A stretch of 64,000 nucleotides of DNA, taken from contig CAVSQL010000007.1 in assembly GCA_963730065.1 (NCBI GenBank), positions 62,001 to 126,000 of the forward strand. Reading direction: 5' to 3'. The notes under the pieces were generated by a model. That model was given only the letters and a program-made list of their open reading frames with translations. It had not been told where the DNA came from and did no database searches. The DNA is from UBA9676 sp963730065. Its GTDB lineage: Bacteria; Actinomycetota; Actinomycetes; Streptosporangiales; Streptosporangiaceae. Made by a program: the position numbers and the translations under genes. Positions 17,511-28,758 of the stretch are shown piece after piece. How positions within the stretch are numbered: the stretch's first letter is position 1; every line of letters begins with the position of its first letter.

Positions 17511-19350
17511 CCGCCGGCACCGGGCAGGCACCGCGCCGGTATGCACCCGGGCCACCCTGCTCATCGGCGCGTTCCTGGCCGCGCTGCTGGCGGCCGGCTG
17601 TGCGACCATCCCGGCTTCGGGCCCGGTCGCGTCGGCCCCGACCCCGCCGCCGCCCGGAGCAGGCGCATGCTGCGGACTGATCGTCGAAGGTCCCCAGGGC
17701 GGCGGGACCCCCCAGCAGGTCGTGAGCGGCTTCTTGCTGGCCAGCGCCAGTTTCGCGCACGACCACGGGATCGCGCGCGAGTACCTGACCCCCAGCGCCA
17801 GCAAGTCGTGGCGGCCGGGCTCGGAGGTAACGATCCTCGCCCAGACACCCACCGTCTACCAGCCGCCCGGCCGGATGCCGGGCCAGAACAACCAGGCCAG
17901 CGTCGTGGTCAGCTGGCAGGCCCTCGCGACCCTGAACGGCAACGGGCAGTACCTCGCGGGTGCCCGCGGGGGCGGGGCGCGCCAGCAGATCTTCACGCTG
18001 GTATCGGTCAAAGGGCAATGGCTCATCGACGGCCTGCCCGGCACCAGCAGCGGGAAGGTGTCGCGCGAGCTGCTGCTGCCCAGCGTCCTGTTCCACCTGG
18101 ATTACGCGCCGAGAAACCTGTATTTCTACGCGCAGCCGGACCAACTCCTCGTGCCCGACCCGGTGTTCGTCCCCGTAGAGTCCAGTGATCCGGTCACGAC
18201 CCTGGTGACCGGCCTGCTGACCAGCCCCAACGGCTGGCTGCAGAACGCCGCGGTCACCGCCTTCCCGGCGGGAGCGCGGCTGAGGAAGCTCCAGGTCCTG
18301 CCGGGCCCACCCGGGGAAAAGACCGCGATCGTCGATATCGGGCTGCCCCACGGCACGCCCCGCTCGACCATCCAGGCCATGGCCGCGCAGCTCGTGTGGA
18401 CGCTGACCAGCCCGGCCTACAGCCCGGCGCTGATCCAGGCCGTCAAGCTCAAGATCAATGGGCGAACCTGGGCGCAGGGGCCCGGTGGCGCCGTCCAGGA
18501 CTTCACTGACTACGGGAGCTACATACCGCGGGTTTCCCGCGACGAGAACCTGTACTACGTGGCCACCAACGGCGCGGTCAGGATGTTCGGCAAGGAGGCG
18601 CACAGCGTCGCGGTGCCTGGCCAGGCGGGCACGGGCCAGGTGCCGCTGAGCAAGATCGCGGTCTCGCCGGACGGGCACTACCTGGCCGGCATCGCCGGGC
18701 CCGCGACCACGGTGTACACCGAGAATCTGGCCGCCGCCGCGAAGCCGCACGCCTCGGCCGCCGAGCTGAACCTGCACAGCAGGCTCACCGGCGCCGGGTT
18801 CTCGGCGCTCAGCTGGGACAGCGCGGGCGACCTGTGGGTGGCTGGCCGGGTCCACGGCTCCCCGGGCGTCTGGGTGATCCCGGCCGCCAAGGGCGCGGCG
18901 GCGCAGGTCACCCTGCCCTTCGGCGTGGGCCCGGTCACCGGGCTCAGGGTCGCCCCCGACGGGGTCCGTGTCGCCCTGATCGTCGGCACCGGCGCTGCGA
19001 CCCACATGCTGCTTGGCGCGATCGCCCACTTTGGCGCCAGCGTCAACATCGTCCACATCGCGCCGCTCGCCCCCGGCCTGGTGGGGCTATCCGCCCTGAC
19101 CTGGTACGACGAGGACCATGTGCTGACGATCACGCAGCCAACCGGCGGTACCCGGCTCTGGGAGGTGCCGGTCAACGGGGCCGGGGCGATTCTCAAGAGC
19201 GCGCAGCCGGGCATGGCGTCGATCGCCGCCGACGGCCCGCAGAACAACCTCTACGTGGGGATGGCGGCTGGCCAACTGGAGAACGAGGCCGTGCCTGGCG
19301 GGATATGGCGTGACCTCACGCCGGGCAGCTACGCCACCTATCCCGGCTGA
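17503..19350 (+). CDS. lpqB: Lipoprotein LpqB, accessory protein of MtrAB
   Basis: The 615-aa product starts with a basic n-region, a hydrophobic core (LLIGAFLAALLAAGC) and a lipobox LAAGC, so it is predicted to be a membrane-anchored lipoprotein. A GerMN-type domain follows (KSWRPGSEVTILAQTPTVYQ; later LTSPAYSPALIQAVKLKING), then a beta-propeller-like C-terminus (SKIAVSPDGHYLAGI, TGLRVAPDGVRVALI). LpqB acts at the cell surface with MtrB and tunes MtrA phosphorylation. The ATG at 17503 overlaps the mtrB stop by 8 nt, so translation is coupled. The stop codon lies inside a 24-bp tandem duplication. In Streptomyces a comF-like gene usually follows; none is seen here. Confidence 0.93.
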   Translation: MADRRHRAGTAPVCTRATLLIGAFLAALLAAGCATIPASGPVASAPTPPPPGAGACCGLIVEGPQGGGTPQQVVSGFLLASASFAHDHGIAREYLTPSASKSWRPGSEVTILAQTPTVYQPPGRMPGQNNQASVVVSWQALATLNGNGQYLAGARGGGARQQIFTLVSVKGQWLIDGLPGTSSGKVSRELLLPSVLFHLDYAPRNLYFYAQPDQLLVPDPVFVPVESSDPVTTLVTGLLTSPNGWLQNAAVTAFPAGARLRKLQVLPGPPGEKTAIVDIGLPHGTPRSTIQAMAAQLVWTLTSPAYSPALIQAVKLKINGRTWAQGPGGAVQDFTDYGSYIPRVSRDENLYYVATNGAVRMFGKEAHSVAVPGQAGTGQVPLSKIAVSPDGHYLAGIAGPATTVYTENLAAAAKPHASAAELNLHSRLTGAGFSALSWDSAGDLWVAGRVHGSPGVWVIPAAKGAAAQVTLPFGVGPVTGLRVAPDGVRVALIVGTGAATHMLLGAIAHFGASVNIVHIAPLAPGLVGLSALTWYDEDHVLTITQPTGGTRLWEVPVNGAGAILKSAQPGMASIAADGPQNNLYVGMAAGQLENEAVPGGIWRDLTPGSYATYPG

Positions 19351-19383
19351 TCTCGGCCCGGCTATCCCGGCTGATCTCGGCCC
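19338..19383. repeat. 24-bp-period direct duplication over the lpqB stop codon
   Basis: A 22-nt segment starting CTATCCCGGCTGATCTCGGC occurs at 19338-19359 and again at 19362-19383. The first copy includes the last codons and TGA of lpqB; the second, now non-coding, carries the same Tyr-Pro-Gly-stop reading. A GC palindrome (GGCCCCCGGGGGCC, 19379-19392) follows directly and might help terminate transcription. Confidence 0.7.
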
Positions 19384-19440
19384 CCGGGGGCCCGGCGGGG
19401 CCGGATGGTCCTTGGTGACGTATTACTCGCCAAACGTCCC

Positions 19441-19469
19441 CTGACATCTGGCCGGGCGCAAGCTACGTT
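19441..19469 (+). promoter_or_regulatory. Candidate housekeeping promoter for the hpf leader
   Basis: CTGACA (19441-19446) and TACGTT (19464-19469) are separated by 17 bp and match the actinobacterial vegetative pattern (TTGACN, TANNNT) well. A start near 19476 would give a leader of about 310 nt before hpf, containing the structured RNA described next. The promoter is predicted from sequence alone. Confidence 0.5.
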
Positions 19470-19579
19470 CGTGTCATGGCACCCGCCCGGGTCCGTGGTT
19501 GCGCCAGGCCGGGCTGCCCGCAGTCCGCGGGTGGCCTGGGCTGGCAAGCCGATGCCAGCCGCAGGCAAAACGGCCCACG

Positions 19580-19770
19580 TAAGGCGACTTCTCGTCGACT
19601 GATCACGGTGCGGCTTAGAGGTAAGTCCTGCCCCGCCGGGCGACCAGATGTCGCCCGGGACGGGAGAAGGGCAGTAGTGGCGACAAGCTGCCGCGAACCC
19701 CTCAGCAGGCGGATGTGGGGTCGAAGACCAGGTCGGCCGGGCGGGTGCCGCAACGTATCTCTGGCCGAAA
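19580..19770 (+). ncRNA. Structured leader upstream of hpf; candidate raiA-type RNA
   Basis: About 190 nt of non-coding DNA directly before hpf can fold into several strong helices. (a) CCGGGCGAC (19636-19644) pairs with GTCGCCCGG (19650-19658) over a CAGAT loop, and the helix can continue with CCCG (19632-19635) against CGGG (19661-19664). (b) CTGCCC (19628-19633) is complementary to GGGCAG (19669-19674), partly exclusive with (a). (c) ACCCC (19697-19701) pairs with GGGGT (19717-19721). (d) TCGGCC (19733-19738) pairs with GGCCGA (19763-19768), immediately before the AAAGGGGGG ribosome site. The raiA motif is a known structured RNA of actinobacteria and clostridia often located upstream of raiA/hpf genes, so this position is suggestive. 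The match to the published consensus cannot be checked here. Confidence 0.5.
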
Positions 19771-19783
19771 GGGGGGTTCCCGC

Positions 19784-20488
19784 GTGGACATCATCTTCAA
19801 GGGCCGGCGTACCGATGTGCAGGAACGTTTCCGCAGGCATGCCTCAGCCAAGCTGAGCAGGATCGAAAGGCTGGACAGCAGGGCGATCAGGGTCGATGTG
19901 GAGGTCTCCACCGAGCGCAATCCCCGCCAGGCTGACCGGCGCGAGCGGGTCGAGCTGACGATCCGCTCGCGGGGGCCGGTCATCCGCGCGGAAGCGGCAG
20001 CGGACGACCGGTACGCGGCGCTCGACCGCGCATTCGCCAAACTGGAGGCCCGCCTGCGCCGGTCGGGGGACCGGCGCAAGAACCGGCATGCGGCGCCAGC
20101 GGCAGAACGGGCCAGCGCGCCGCCGCCGGCGCCCGCGGGGCGGGGGCCAGGGTCCGGTGCTGAGAACGGGCAGGTGGCGGGCGATCCCGCCCTGGGCGGA
20201 CCGTATCTGCCGCCGCCGCGGCCGAGTCCTGATGGTGTCATCCCCATCCAGATGGAGGGGGACGGGCCGGTCGTGGTGCGGGAGAAATTCCACGCGGCCA
20301 TGCCGATGAGCATTGACCAGGCCCTGCTGGAGATGGAGCTGGTCGGGCACGACTTCTACCTGTTCCGGGACGATGCCTGCGGTCATCCGAGCGTCGTCTA
20401 CCGCCGTCACGGCTACCAGTACGGCCTCATCCGCCTCGTCGAGCAGGTTGGCGCCGACGCCACACCGCAGCGCGGGCGGGGGGCGTGA
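19784..20488 (+). CDS. hpf: Long-form ribosome hibernation promoting factor (RaiA/HPF)
   Basis: About 234 aa. The N-terminal RaiA/YfiA domain (residues about 1-105; DIIFKGRRTDVQERFRRHAS, KLSRIERLDSRAIRVDVEVS) binds the 30S decoding region. A variable Pro/Ala linker follows, and the C-terminal dimerisation domain (about 175-225; KFHAAMPMSIDQALLEMELV, GHDFYLFRDDACGHPSVVYR) lets two ribosomes pair as a 100S dimer. The GTG at 19784 is chosen because AAAGGGGGG lies 7 nt upstream and the protein then begins at the domain boundary. It is preceded by the structured leader RNA and followed by a response regulator gene. Confidence 0.93.
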   Translation: MDIIFKGRRTDVQERFRRHASAKLSRIERLDSRAIRVDVEVSTERNPRQADRRERVELTIRSRGPVIRAEAAADDRYAALDRAFAKLEARLRRSGDRRKNRHAAPAAERASAPPPAPAGRGPGSGAENGQVAGDPALGGPYLPPPRPSPDGVIPIQMEGDGPVVVREKFHAAMPMSIDQALLEMELVGHDFYLFRDDACGHPSVVYRRHGYQYGLIRLVEQVGADATPQRGRGA

Positions 20489-20819
20489 ACCTGCGCGCCT
20501 GGGAACGCCCCGCCGGTGGCCGGCCCGCCCGGCCTCTCAGGCCCGGTCGGCCTGCCGCGCCGGCCCGGCCCCGCTCCGGACGGCCCGAAGACGGCCAGGC
20601 GACGGCGGGCGGCTCGCCCCGCGGCCCGGGTTTGCATGGCGTGGCCTGGTCGGCCAGAGTTTGATCCAAGGCTGCTGGGCAGGTGACGTGCCGGGGCCCG
20701 GGCCGGCCGGACACACCGGGTGGGGCGGGATGGGGCCCGCGCGAGCCGCGGGGAGGTCCGGCCGCTAAAGGGCAGGCCAGAGCAGGGTCAGGAAGGCGAC
20801 AGGGTCAGGGAGGCGCGAC
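20489..20819. other. Non-coding gap between hpf and the response regulator
   Basis: These 331 nt are extremely GC-rich. No convincing gene was found. A weak promoter-like pair TTGCAT (20632-20637) and CAGAGT with 17 bp between them may drive the response regulator. GGGAGG at 20807-20812 is that gene's ribosome-binding site. Confidence 0.4.
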
Positions 20820-21539
20820 ATGAGCGGAGATCCTGGAACCATCAGTGGGGCAGATGATGCCCGGGAGGTTCCCGATCCGATCCGCGTGCTCATCGTCGAT
20901 GATCATGCGCTGTTCCGCCGCGGACTGGAGATGGTCCTGGCCGAGGAATCCGACATCGAACTGGTCGGCGAGGCGAGCGACGGGACGGAAGCGGTCGCCA
21001 AGGCCGGCGAGGCGCTGCCGGACGTGGTCCTGATGGACATCCGGATGCCCAAGAGCAGCGGGATCGAGGCCTGCCGCGCGATGAAGGAGGTCGCCCCCAG
21101 CGCGAAGATCGTCATGCTGACGATCAGCGACGAGGAGGAGGATCTCTTCGAGGCGATCAGGGCGGGGGCCAGTGGCTACCTGCTCAAGGACATCCCCTAT
21201 GACGAGGTCGCCGACGTGGTCCGGGCGGTCCACGGCGGGCAGTCCCTCATCAACCCCTCCATGGCGGCCAAGCTCCTGACCGAGTTCGCGGCGCTGGCCA
21301 AGCGTGACGGGGAGGAGCGCGCCGAGCAGGTGCCCGCCCCCAAGCTCACCGACCGTGAGATGGAGGTGCTCAGGCTGGTGGCGAGGGGGATGAACAACCG
21401 CGACATCGCCAAGGAGCTGTTCATCTCCGAGAACACGGTCAAGAACCACGTGCGGAACATCCTGGAGAAGCTCCAGATCCACTCCCGGATGGAGGCGGTC
21501 ATGATCGCGGTGCGGGAGAAGCTGATCGAGTTCAGCTGA
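20820..21539 (+). CDS. NarL/FixJ-family response regulator
   Basis: This 239-aa regulator has a receiver domain (residues about 21-140) with the acidic pair in VLIVDDH, phospho-acceptor Asp73 (VLMDIRMPKSSG), switch Thr (MLTISDEEED) and Lys in LLKDIPYDE. A LuxR-type HTH follows (LTDREMEVLRLVARGMNNRD and SENTVKNHVRNILEKLQIHS). No histidine kinase gene is adjacent, so it is an orphan. The position between hpf and secA is conserved in many actinobacteria, but the regulon is unknown to me. The ATG has a GGGAGG site 7 nt upstream. Its 3' end overlaps the convergent YcaQ-like gene by 8 nt. Confidence 0.93.
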   Translation: MSGDPGTISGADDAREVPDPIRVLIVDDHALFRRGLEMVLAEESDIELVGEASDGTEAVAKAGEALPDVVLMDIRMPKSSGIEACRAMKEVAPSAKIVMLTISDEEEDLFEAIRAGASGYLLKDIPYDEVADVVRAVHGGQSLINPSMAAKLLTEFAALAKRDGEERAEQVPAPKLTDREMEVLRLVARGMNNRDIAKELFISENTVKNHVRNILEKLQIHSRMEAVMIAVREKLIEFS

Positions 21540-22779
21540 GCGCCGCCATCAGCCGCTCCGCCAGGTGAGGCGGGTTGACCCGCTCCACCGTGACCGCAGA
21601 GCAGCCGGCCCATTCCGCCGCCTCCCGCAGCGCCCGCGCCATCGCCGTGGTGGCCGCCGCCGACGTCAGTGACAGCTGGCGGGCGACCAGGGTCTGACCC
21701 TGCCGTACCGGGTCCACCCGGCCGACAAGCCGGCCGCCAGCCAGCAGCGGCATCGCGAAGTAGCCGTGGACCCGCTTGGCCTTGGGCACGTAGGCCTCCA
21801 GCGAGTGGTCGAAGCCGAACATCCGGCGCGTGCGCTTGCGGTCCCAGACCAGCGAATCGAACGGGGACAGCAGCGTGACCCGGTGCCTGCCCCGCGCGCC
21901 CGCGGCGGCCAGCGCCAGGGCAGCGGGGTCGGCCCAGCCCATCGTTATGGCGCTCCGGGTGGCGCCCGTCTCCACCGTGACCGGTGTCAGCCCGGCCGCC
22001 CGCGCGGCGTCGTCGACGCCGTCGGCGTGCCTGGCCTCCGGGCCGGTCAGCTCCCTGAGGCGGTGATAGTCGATCAGGTCGGCCCGGGTCACCACGCCCA
22101 GGCTCCGGGCCGCGGCCGCGGCGAGATGGGCCAGGCACTCGGAGTCGGAGGGCTCATGCGCGAGCAGGTCGCCGGGAAGGACCCGCTCCGGGAGGTCGTA
22201 AATGCGGCGCCAGCCCTCCCGGCGCACGCAGATCACGTCACCCACGTCCAGCAGCCACTCGACCGCGATCTTGGTGTCTGACCAGTCCCACCAGGCGCCC
22301 CCACCCACCTCCCCTTCGCCCTTCACTGCCCCGCCGAGCTGGGTGGCCGTGAGCGGGCCCTCGGCCCGGAGCCGGGCCAGGACCTCGGCGCAGGTGCCCT
22401 GGTGGCTCTGGTGCCACCGCTTGCCGCGGGCCCGCAGCGCGCGCCTGCGGAACGCGTAGTAGGGCCATTCCTCGATCGGCAGCACGCAGGCGGCATGGGA
22501 CCAGTACTCGAAGGCGGCCGGCCGGCCAGGGTGCCAGTACGCCCGCTCGATCCGGTCCCGCGGGACGGGGCCGAGCCGGGCATAGGCCACGAGCTCGTGT
22601 GAGCGGGCGAGCACGCTGATGGTGTCGAGCTGGACGGCACCGAGCCGGCGCAGCATGGCGGGCACCCCGCCACGGCGTCCCTCAGCGCCGACGAAGCCCT
22701 GCGCACGCAGGGTCATCAGCCGCGCGTCGTCGGCGGACAGGGACACCTGCGATGCCTGGGTGAGGGGGGTGGCCACCAC
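21532..22779 (-). CDS. YcaQ/AlkX-type winged-helix DNA glycosylase family protein
   Basis: The 415-aa protein belongs to the HTH_42 family (AlkZ and YcaQ/AlkX), which unhook interstrand crosslinks or remove bulky alkyl adducts from DNA. The catalytic motif region reads LGAVQLDTISVLARSHELV, so the motif is Gln-Leu-Asp (Q50, D52), the QxD type of the E. coli YcaQ branch rather than the QxQ of self-resistance AlkZ proteins. Other family segments are FEYWSHAACVLPIEEWPYYA, WWDWSDTKIAVEWLLDVGDV and LLSPFDSLVWDRKRTRRMFG. The GTG start has TAAGCT 6 nt upstream and no ribosome site, so it is probably leaderless. No biosynthetic genes lie nearby, which fits a general repair role. Confidence 0.85.
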   Translation of the reverse strand: MVATPLTQASQVSLSADDARLMTLRAQGFVGAEGRRGGVPAMLRRLGAVQLDTISVLARSHELVAYARLGPVPRDRIERAYWHPGRPAAFEYWSHAACVLPIEEWPYYAFRRRALRARGKRWHQSHQGTCAEVLARLRAEGPLTATQLGGAVKGEGEVGGGAWWDWSDTKIAVEWLLDVGDVICVRREGWRRIYDLPERVLPGDLLAHEPSDSECLAHLAAAAARSLGVVTRADLIDYHRLRELTGPEARHADGVDDAARAAGLTPVTVETGATRSAITMGWADPAALALAAAGARGRHRVTLLSPFDSLVWDRKRTRRMFGFDHSLEAYVPKAKRVHGYFAMPLLAGGRLVGRVDPVRQGQTLVARQLSLTSAAATTAMARALREAAEWAGCSAVTVERVNPPHLAERLMAALS

Positions 22780-22837
22780 CAGGGCAGCTTAACGACGGCC
22801 TACGACATTCCCACCCGGGCCGGGGACCGGAGCCGGC

Positions 22838-23113
22838 CTAGTACCAGTCGTCGAAGATGTGGGTCCCGAGCGCCAGCAGACCGCCGATGACCGCCGCTGC
22901 CGCGCCCGCCCAGAACAGCCACCAGGTCGGGCCGAAGATCAGGCCCAGGCCGCCCGCCAGGAAACCGGCCATGATGATGGAGACCGCCACCCACGACACT
23001 GGCCGGCCGTGAAACGGCTCCGGCGCCTCGTAGCTGGCGGCACCCGGCTGGGCGAGAGCGCCGGTTTCCTGGCCGACGCCGACCACGGGGCCCGGGCTCG
23101 CCTGGTCAGCCAT
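22838..23113 (-). CDS. HGxxPAAW-like small membrane protein
   Basis: The 91-aa product has a cytosolic N-terminus of about 35 residues, then the family segment FHGRPVSWVAVSIIMAGFLA, a variant of the actinobacterial HGxxPAAW signature. Two membrane helices follow (WVAVSIIMAGFLAGGLGLIF and WWLFWAGAAAAVIGGLLALG), ending HIFDDWY. The function of the family is not known. The ATG at 23113 is supported by GGAGGGGAG upstream. It is divergent from secA. Confidence 0.75.
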   Translation of the reverse strand: MADQASPGPVVGVGQETGALAQPGAASYEAPEPFHGRPVSWVAVSIIMAGFLAGGLGLIFGPTWWLFWAGAAAAVIGGLLALGTHIFDDWY

Positions 23114-23435
23114 GCGTTCTGCTCCCCTCCGGGTGGGCGGCCAGCGCCGCTGCGGCCGCCGCGATCCTCTTATTGTGGCGATGCCGCCCGGAGAACGGAA
23201 ACCGGCCCCCCGTGTCGCGCGGCCCGTGCGCCAGCCGGAAGCCAGCGGCCAGCACACGCGCATGGGGCCACACCCGCGCGCCGCCGCACGGCGCGGGTCG
23301 ATTTCACCCGCGAACCGCCTACGATGGCTGTGGAGAGTGCTGTGCCTGCGAGCCGCCACGGTGGCAGGCTGCCGGCCGCCCGGTCGCGGGCGGCGATCCC
23401 TTTCACAGCCAGATCCGCGAGGAGCGCGACGAGAA
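23114..23435. other. secA upstream region
   Basis: This 322-nt divergent intergenic region holds the HGxxPAAW-like gene's ribosome site at its left end. A TACGAT element at 23320-23325 could be a -10 for secA, though no good -35 accompanies it. Several GC-rich inverted repeats occur near 23335-23405. The rightward frame is open through it but looks non-coding (Arg/Pro-rich). Confidence 0.35.
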
Positions 23436-26525
<3,090 letters not shown>

Positions 26526-26529
26526 GGTC

Positions 26530-27252
26530 CTAGGCCGCCTCGACGGTGGTGCAGAGCCACCGGCCCGGCCCGGCGGGGCCAGCGGCTGACGGCTCGCAGC
26601 CGGTCCGTTCCAGCCGGACGGCCAGCGCGCGGACACGCTGCCCGAAGGCCACGACCACAGTCATCTCCATCGCGTCGGCGGTGGGAAGGAAGGTCACCAC
26701 GCGCCGCACCCGCGGCTGCTGCCCGGCCGAGAGCTGGGGCCCGAGCCGCTGGATCCGTTCGCGGGCCCGCTCGGTTGTCCATGGCACCAGCTGGCGCGGC
26801 GGACGGGACCCAGCCAGAGTCTCGGCCAGCGCCTGGGCGAACCGGCCCGGCCAGCCCGGGGAGGAGGCCGGTGAACCGGTCAAGCCGCGTGAGCCGGGCC
26901 GGGCCGATGGCGGCCGCGGCGCTGGTGAACCCGCCCGGCCCGGCGAACCAGGCCGATCCGCCGGGCCGGGTAGTCCTGCTGGTCCGGGGCTCGTGTTGCC
27001 CAGCGGCCCGGCCGCCGCGGCCTCGGCATCGTACGGCGGCGCCGAATCGGGGATGAGGCACAGGCGAACCGCGGCCGGGTCGGGCAGAGGCCGGGGCCCG
27101 ATGGGTTGCCGGGGCCGGCTGCGCGGGCGGGATCGGGCGGGCGGGCGCGGGCACACAGGGCCGTCCGGGCCTGCTTCTTCCGGCCGTCCGGGCGCGTGCC
27201 CCGCGGGTGGCGACGGGGGCATTCCTGGCCGGTCGGGTGGTGATGTGCGCAT
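26530..27252 (-). CDS. Rv3235-like (DUF6459-type) protein
   Basis: About 240 aa. The first 140 residues are Pro/Arg/Gly-rich and probably disordered. The conserved domain is C-terminal: RFAQALAETLAGSRPPRQLV, PWTTERARERIQRLGPQLSA, VRRVVTFLPTADAMEMTVVV, AFGQRVRALAVRLERTG and a GRWLCTTVEAA end. This is the pattern of the actinobacterial Rv3235 family, encoded next to secA in mycobacteria and relatives; its function is unknown. The ATG at 27252 with GGGAGG upstream is preferred over an upstream extension. It converges on secA with 4 nt between stops. Confidence 0.72.
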   Translation of the reverse strand: MRTSPPDRPGMPPSPPAGHAPGRPEEAGPDGPVCPRPPARSRPRSRPRQPIGPRPLPDPAAVRLCLIPDSAPPYDAEAAAAGPLGNTSPGPAGLPGPADRPGSPGRAGSPAPRPPSARPGSRGLTGSPASSPGWPGRFAQALAETLAGSRPPRQLVPWTTERARERIQRLGPQLSAGQQPRVRRVVTFLPTADAMEMTVVVAFGQRVRALAVRLERTGCEPSAAGPAGPGRWLCTTVEAA

Positions 27253-27497
27253 GGCGCCTCCCAGGGGTGTCAGCGAAAGAGCGGGATATCGTCGAGCACC
27301 GGGCCTGGCGCCCAGGTGCTGCCGCCTGCCGTGAGTTTTACTCGGGCCCGGTGACATTTCTGGTCCCCGCGGCGTCGGCCTGCCTGGGCGGGCAGCGCTG
27401 GCGCGTCCCGGCGGCGCGGGAATGTGCCGGCCGGGTGATGGGTTAGTGCTGGAGCCGGGTAGAACGGACCCGGAAATCGCGTTTCAGGAGAGTTGCT

Positions 27498-28676
27498 GTG
27501 TCGCTGCCCCCATTGGTTTCCCCGGCCGATGATCTGACCGTGGAGGAGGTCCGGCGCTACTCCCGCCACCTCATCATTCCCGATGTCGGGAAGACCGGGC
27601 AGCGGCGGCTCAAGAACGCCCGCGTGCTGGTCGTCGGGGCGGGCGGGCTCGGCTCCCCAGCCCTGCTGTACCTGGCCGCGGCCGGCGTGGGGACGCTCGG
27701 GGTCATCGACTTCGACGTGGTCGACGAGTCGAACCTGCAGCGCCAGATCATCCACGGCGTCTCGGACGTGGGCCGGCCGAAGGCCGTTTCCGCGATGGAG
27801 AGCATCCGCGAGGTCAACCCGCTCGTGAACGTGGTGCTGTACGAGGAGCGGCTCGACTCCGACAACGCGATGCGGATCTTCGAGCCGTACGACCTGATCG
27901 TCAACGGCACTGACAACTTCGCCACCCGGTACCTGGTGAACGACACGTGCGTCCTGCTGGGCAAGCCCTATGTCTGGGGCTCGATCTACCGGTTCGACGG
28001 CCAGGCCAGTGTCTTCTGGGCCGAGCACGGGCCGTGCTACCGGTGCCTGTACCCCGAGCCGCCGCCCCCCGGCATGGTGCCGTCCTGCGCCGAGGGCGGG
28101 GTCCTCGGGGTGCTGTGCGCGTCCATCGGCTCCATCCAGGTCAACGAGGCGATCAAGCTGATCGTCGGGATTGGGGAGCCCCTGGCCGGGCGCCTGATGA
28201 TCTACGACGCCCTGGACATGAGCTACCGGTCGGTCAAGATCAGGAAGGACCCCGAGTGCCCGGTGTGCGGCAAGAACCCCACGATCACCGAGCTGATCGA
28301 CTATGAGGAGTTCTGCGGCGCGGTCTCCGAGGACGCGCAGAAGGCGGCCGCCGGGTCCACCATCACGGCCACTGAGCTCAAGGACATGCTCGACCGTGAG
28401 GAGAACATCTTCCTGGTCAACGTCCGCGAGCCGAACGAGTACGAGATCGTCTCCATTCCGGGTGCGGTGCTGATTCCCAAGGGAGAGTTCCTCTCCGGTG
28501 CTGCCCTTGAGCGCCTGCCGCAGAACAAGCGGATCGTGCTGCATTGCAAGAGCGGCGCGCGCAGCGCCGAATGCCTGGCCGTGGTTAAGGACGCCGGCTT
28601 TTCGGACGCGGTTCATGTTGGTGGTGGCGTGCTGGCCTGGATCAACCAGGTGGATCCGTCACTTCCGGCCTACTAG
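27498..28676 (+). CDS. moeZ: MoeZ: adenylyltransferase/sulfurtransferase
   Basis: The 392-aa protein activates sulfur-carrier proteins by C-terminal adenylation and passes on sulfur as thiocarboxylate, for molybdenum cofactor, thiamine or cysteine-type pathways. The N-terminal ThiF/MoeB domain has the nucleotide loop VVGAGGLGSPALLYLAAAGV (about 45-64), DSDNAMRIFEPYDLIVNGTD, CYRCLYP and CPVCGK zinc cysteines, and catalytic Cys in VPSCAEGGVLGVL. The C-terminal rhodanese domain (about 285-390) has the persulfide Cys in HCKSGARSAECLAVV. The GTG start has AGGAG 7 nt upstream. No CysO/ThiS-type carrier gene lies adjacent. Confidence 0.94.
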   Translation: MSLPPLVSPADDLTVEEVRRYSRHLIIPDVGKTGQRRLKNARVLVVGAGGLGSPALLYLAAAGVGTLGVIDFDVVDESNLQRQIIHGVSDVGRPKAVSAMESIREVNPLVNVVLYEERLDSDNAMRIFEPYDLIVNGTDNFATRYLVNDTCVLLGKPYVWGSIYRFDGQASVFWAEHGPCYRCLYPEPPPPGMVPSCAEGGVLGVLCASIGSIQVNEAIKLIVGIGEPLAGRLMIYDALDMSYRSVKIRKDPECPVCGKNPTITELIDYEEFCGAVSEDAQKAAAGSTITATELKDMLDREENIFLVNVREPNEYEIVSIPGAVLIPKGEFLSGAALERLPQNKRIVLHCKSGARSAECLAVVKDAGFSDAVHVGGGVLAWINQVDPSLPAY

Positions 28677-28746
28677 AGCACCGGCAAAACGGATCGGCCG
28701 GCCCCGCAACCTGTCACAGCCGAGCGCACCGGTGCGGCTGAGGCCG

Positions 28747-28752
28747 TAACAT
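28747..28752 (+). promoter_or_regulatory. -10 element for a leaderless transcript
   Basis: TAACAT matches TANNNT and lies 6 nt before the GTG start at 28759, the spacing expected when transcription begins at the start codon. No Shine-Dalgarno sequence precedes that GTG. No clear -35 is visible. Confidence 0.45.
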
Positions 28753-28758
28753 GCCGGT

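Noticed and set aside
15894..17852. Long open frame antisense to mtrB and lpqB
   Set aside because: No recognisable domains, and it is explained by third-position GC bias of the sense genes.
23112..23435. Upstream extension of secA by 108 codons
   Set aside because: No SecA begins this way, the region is Arg/Pro-rich, and a GTG with a ribosome site fits the family start.
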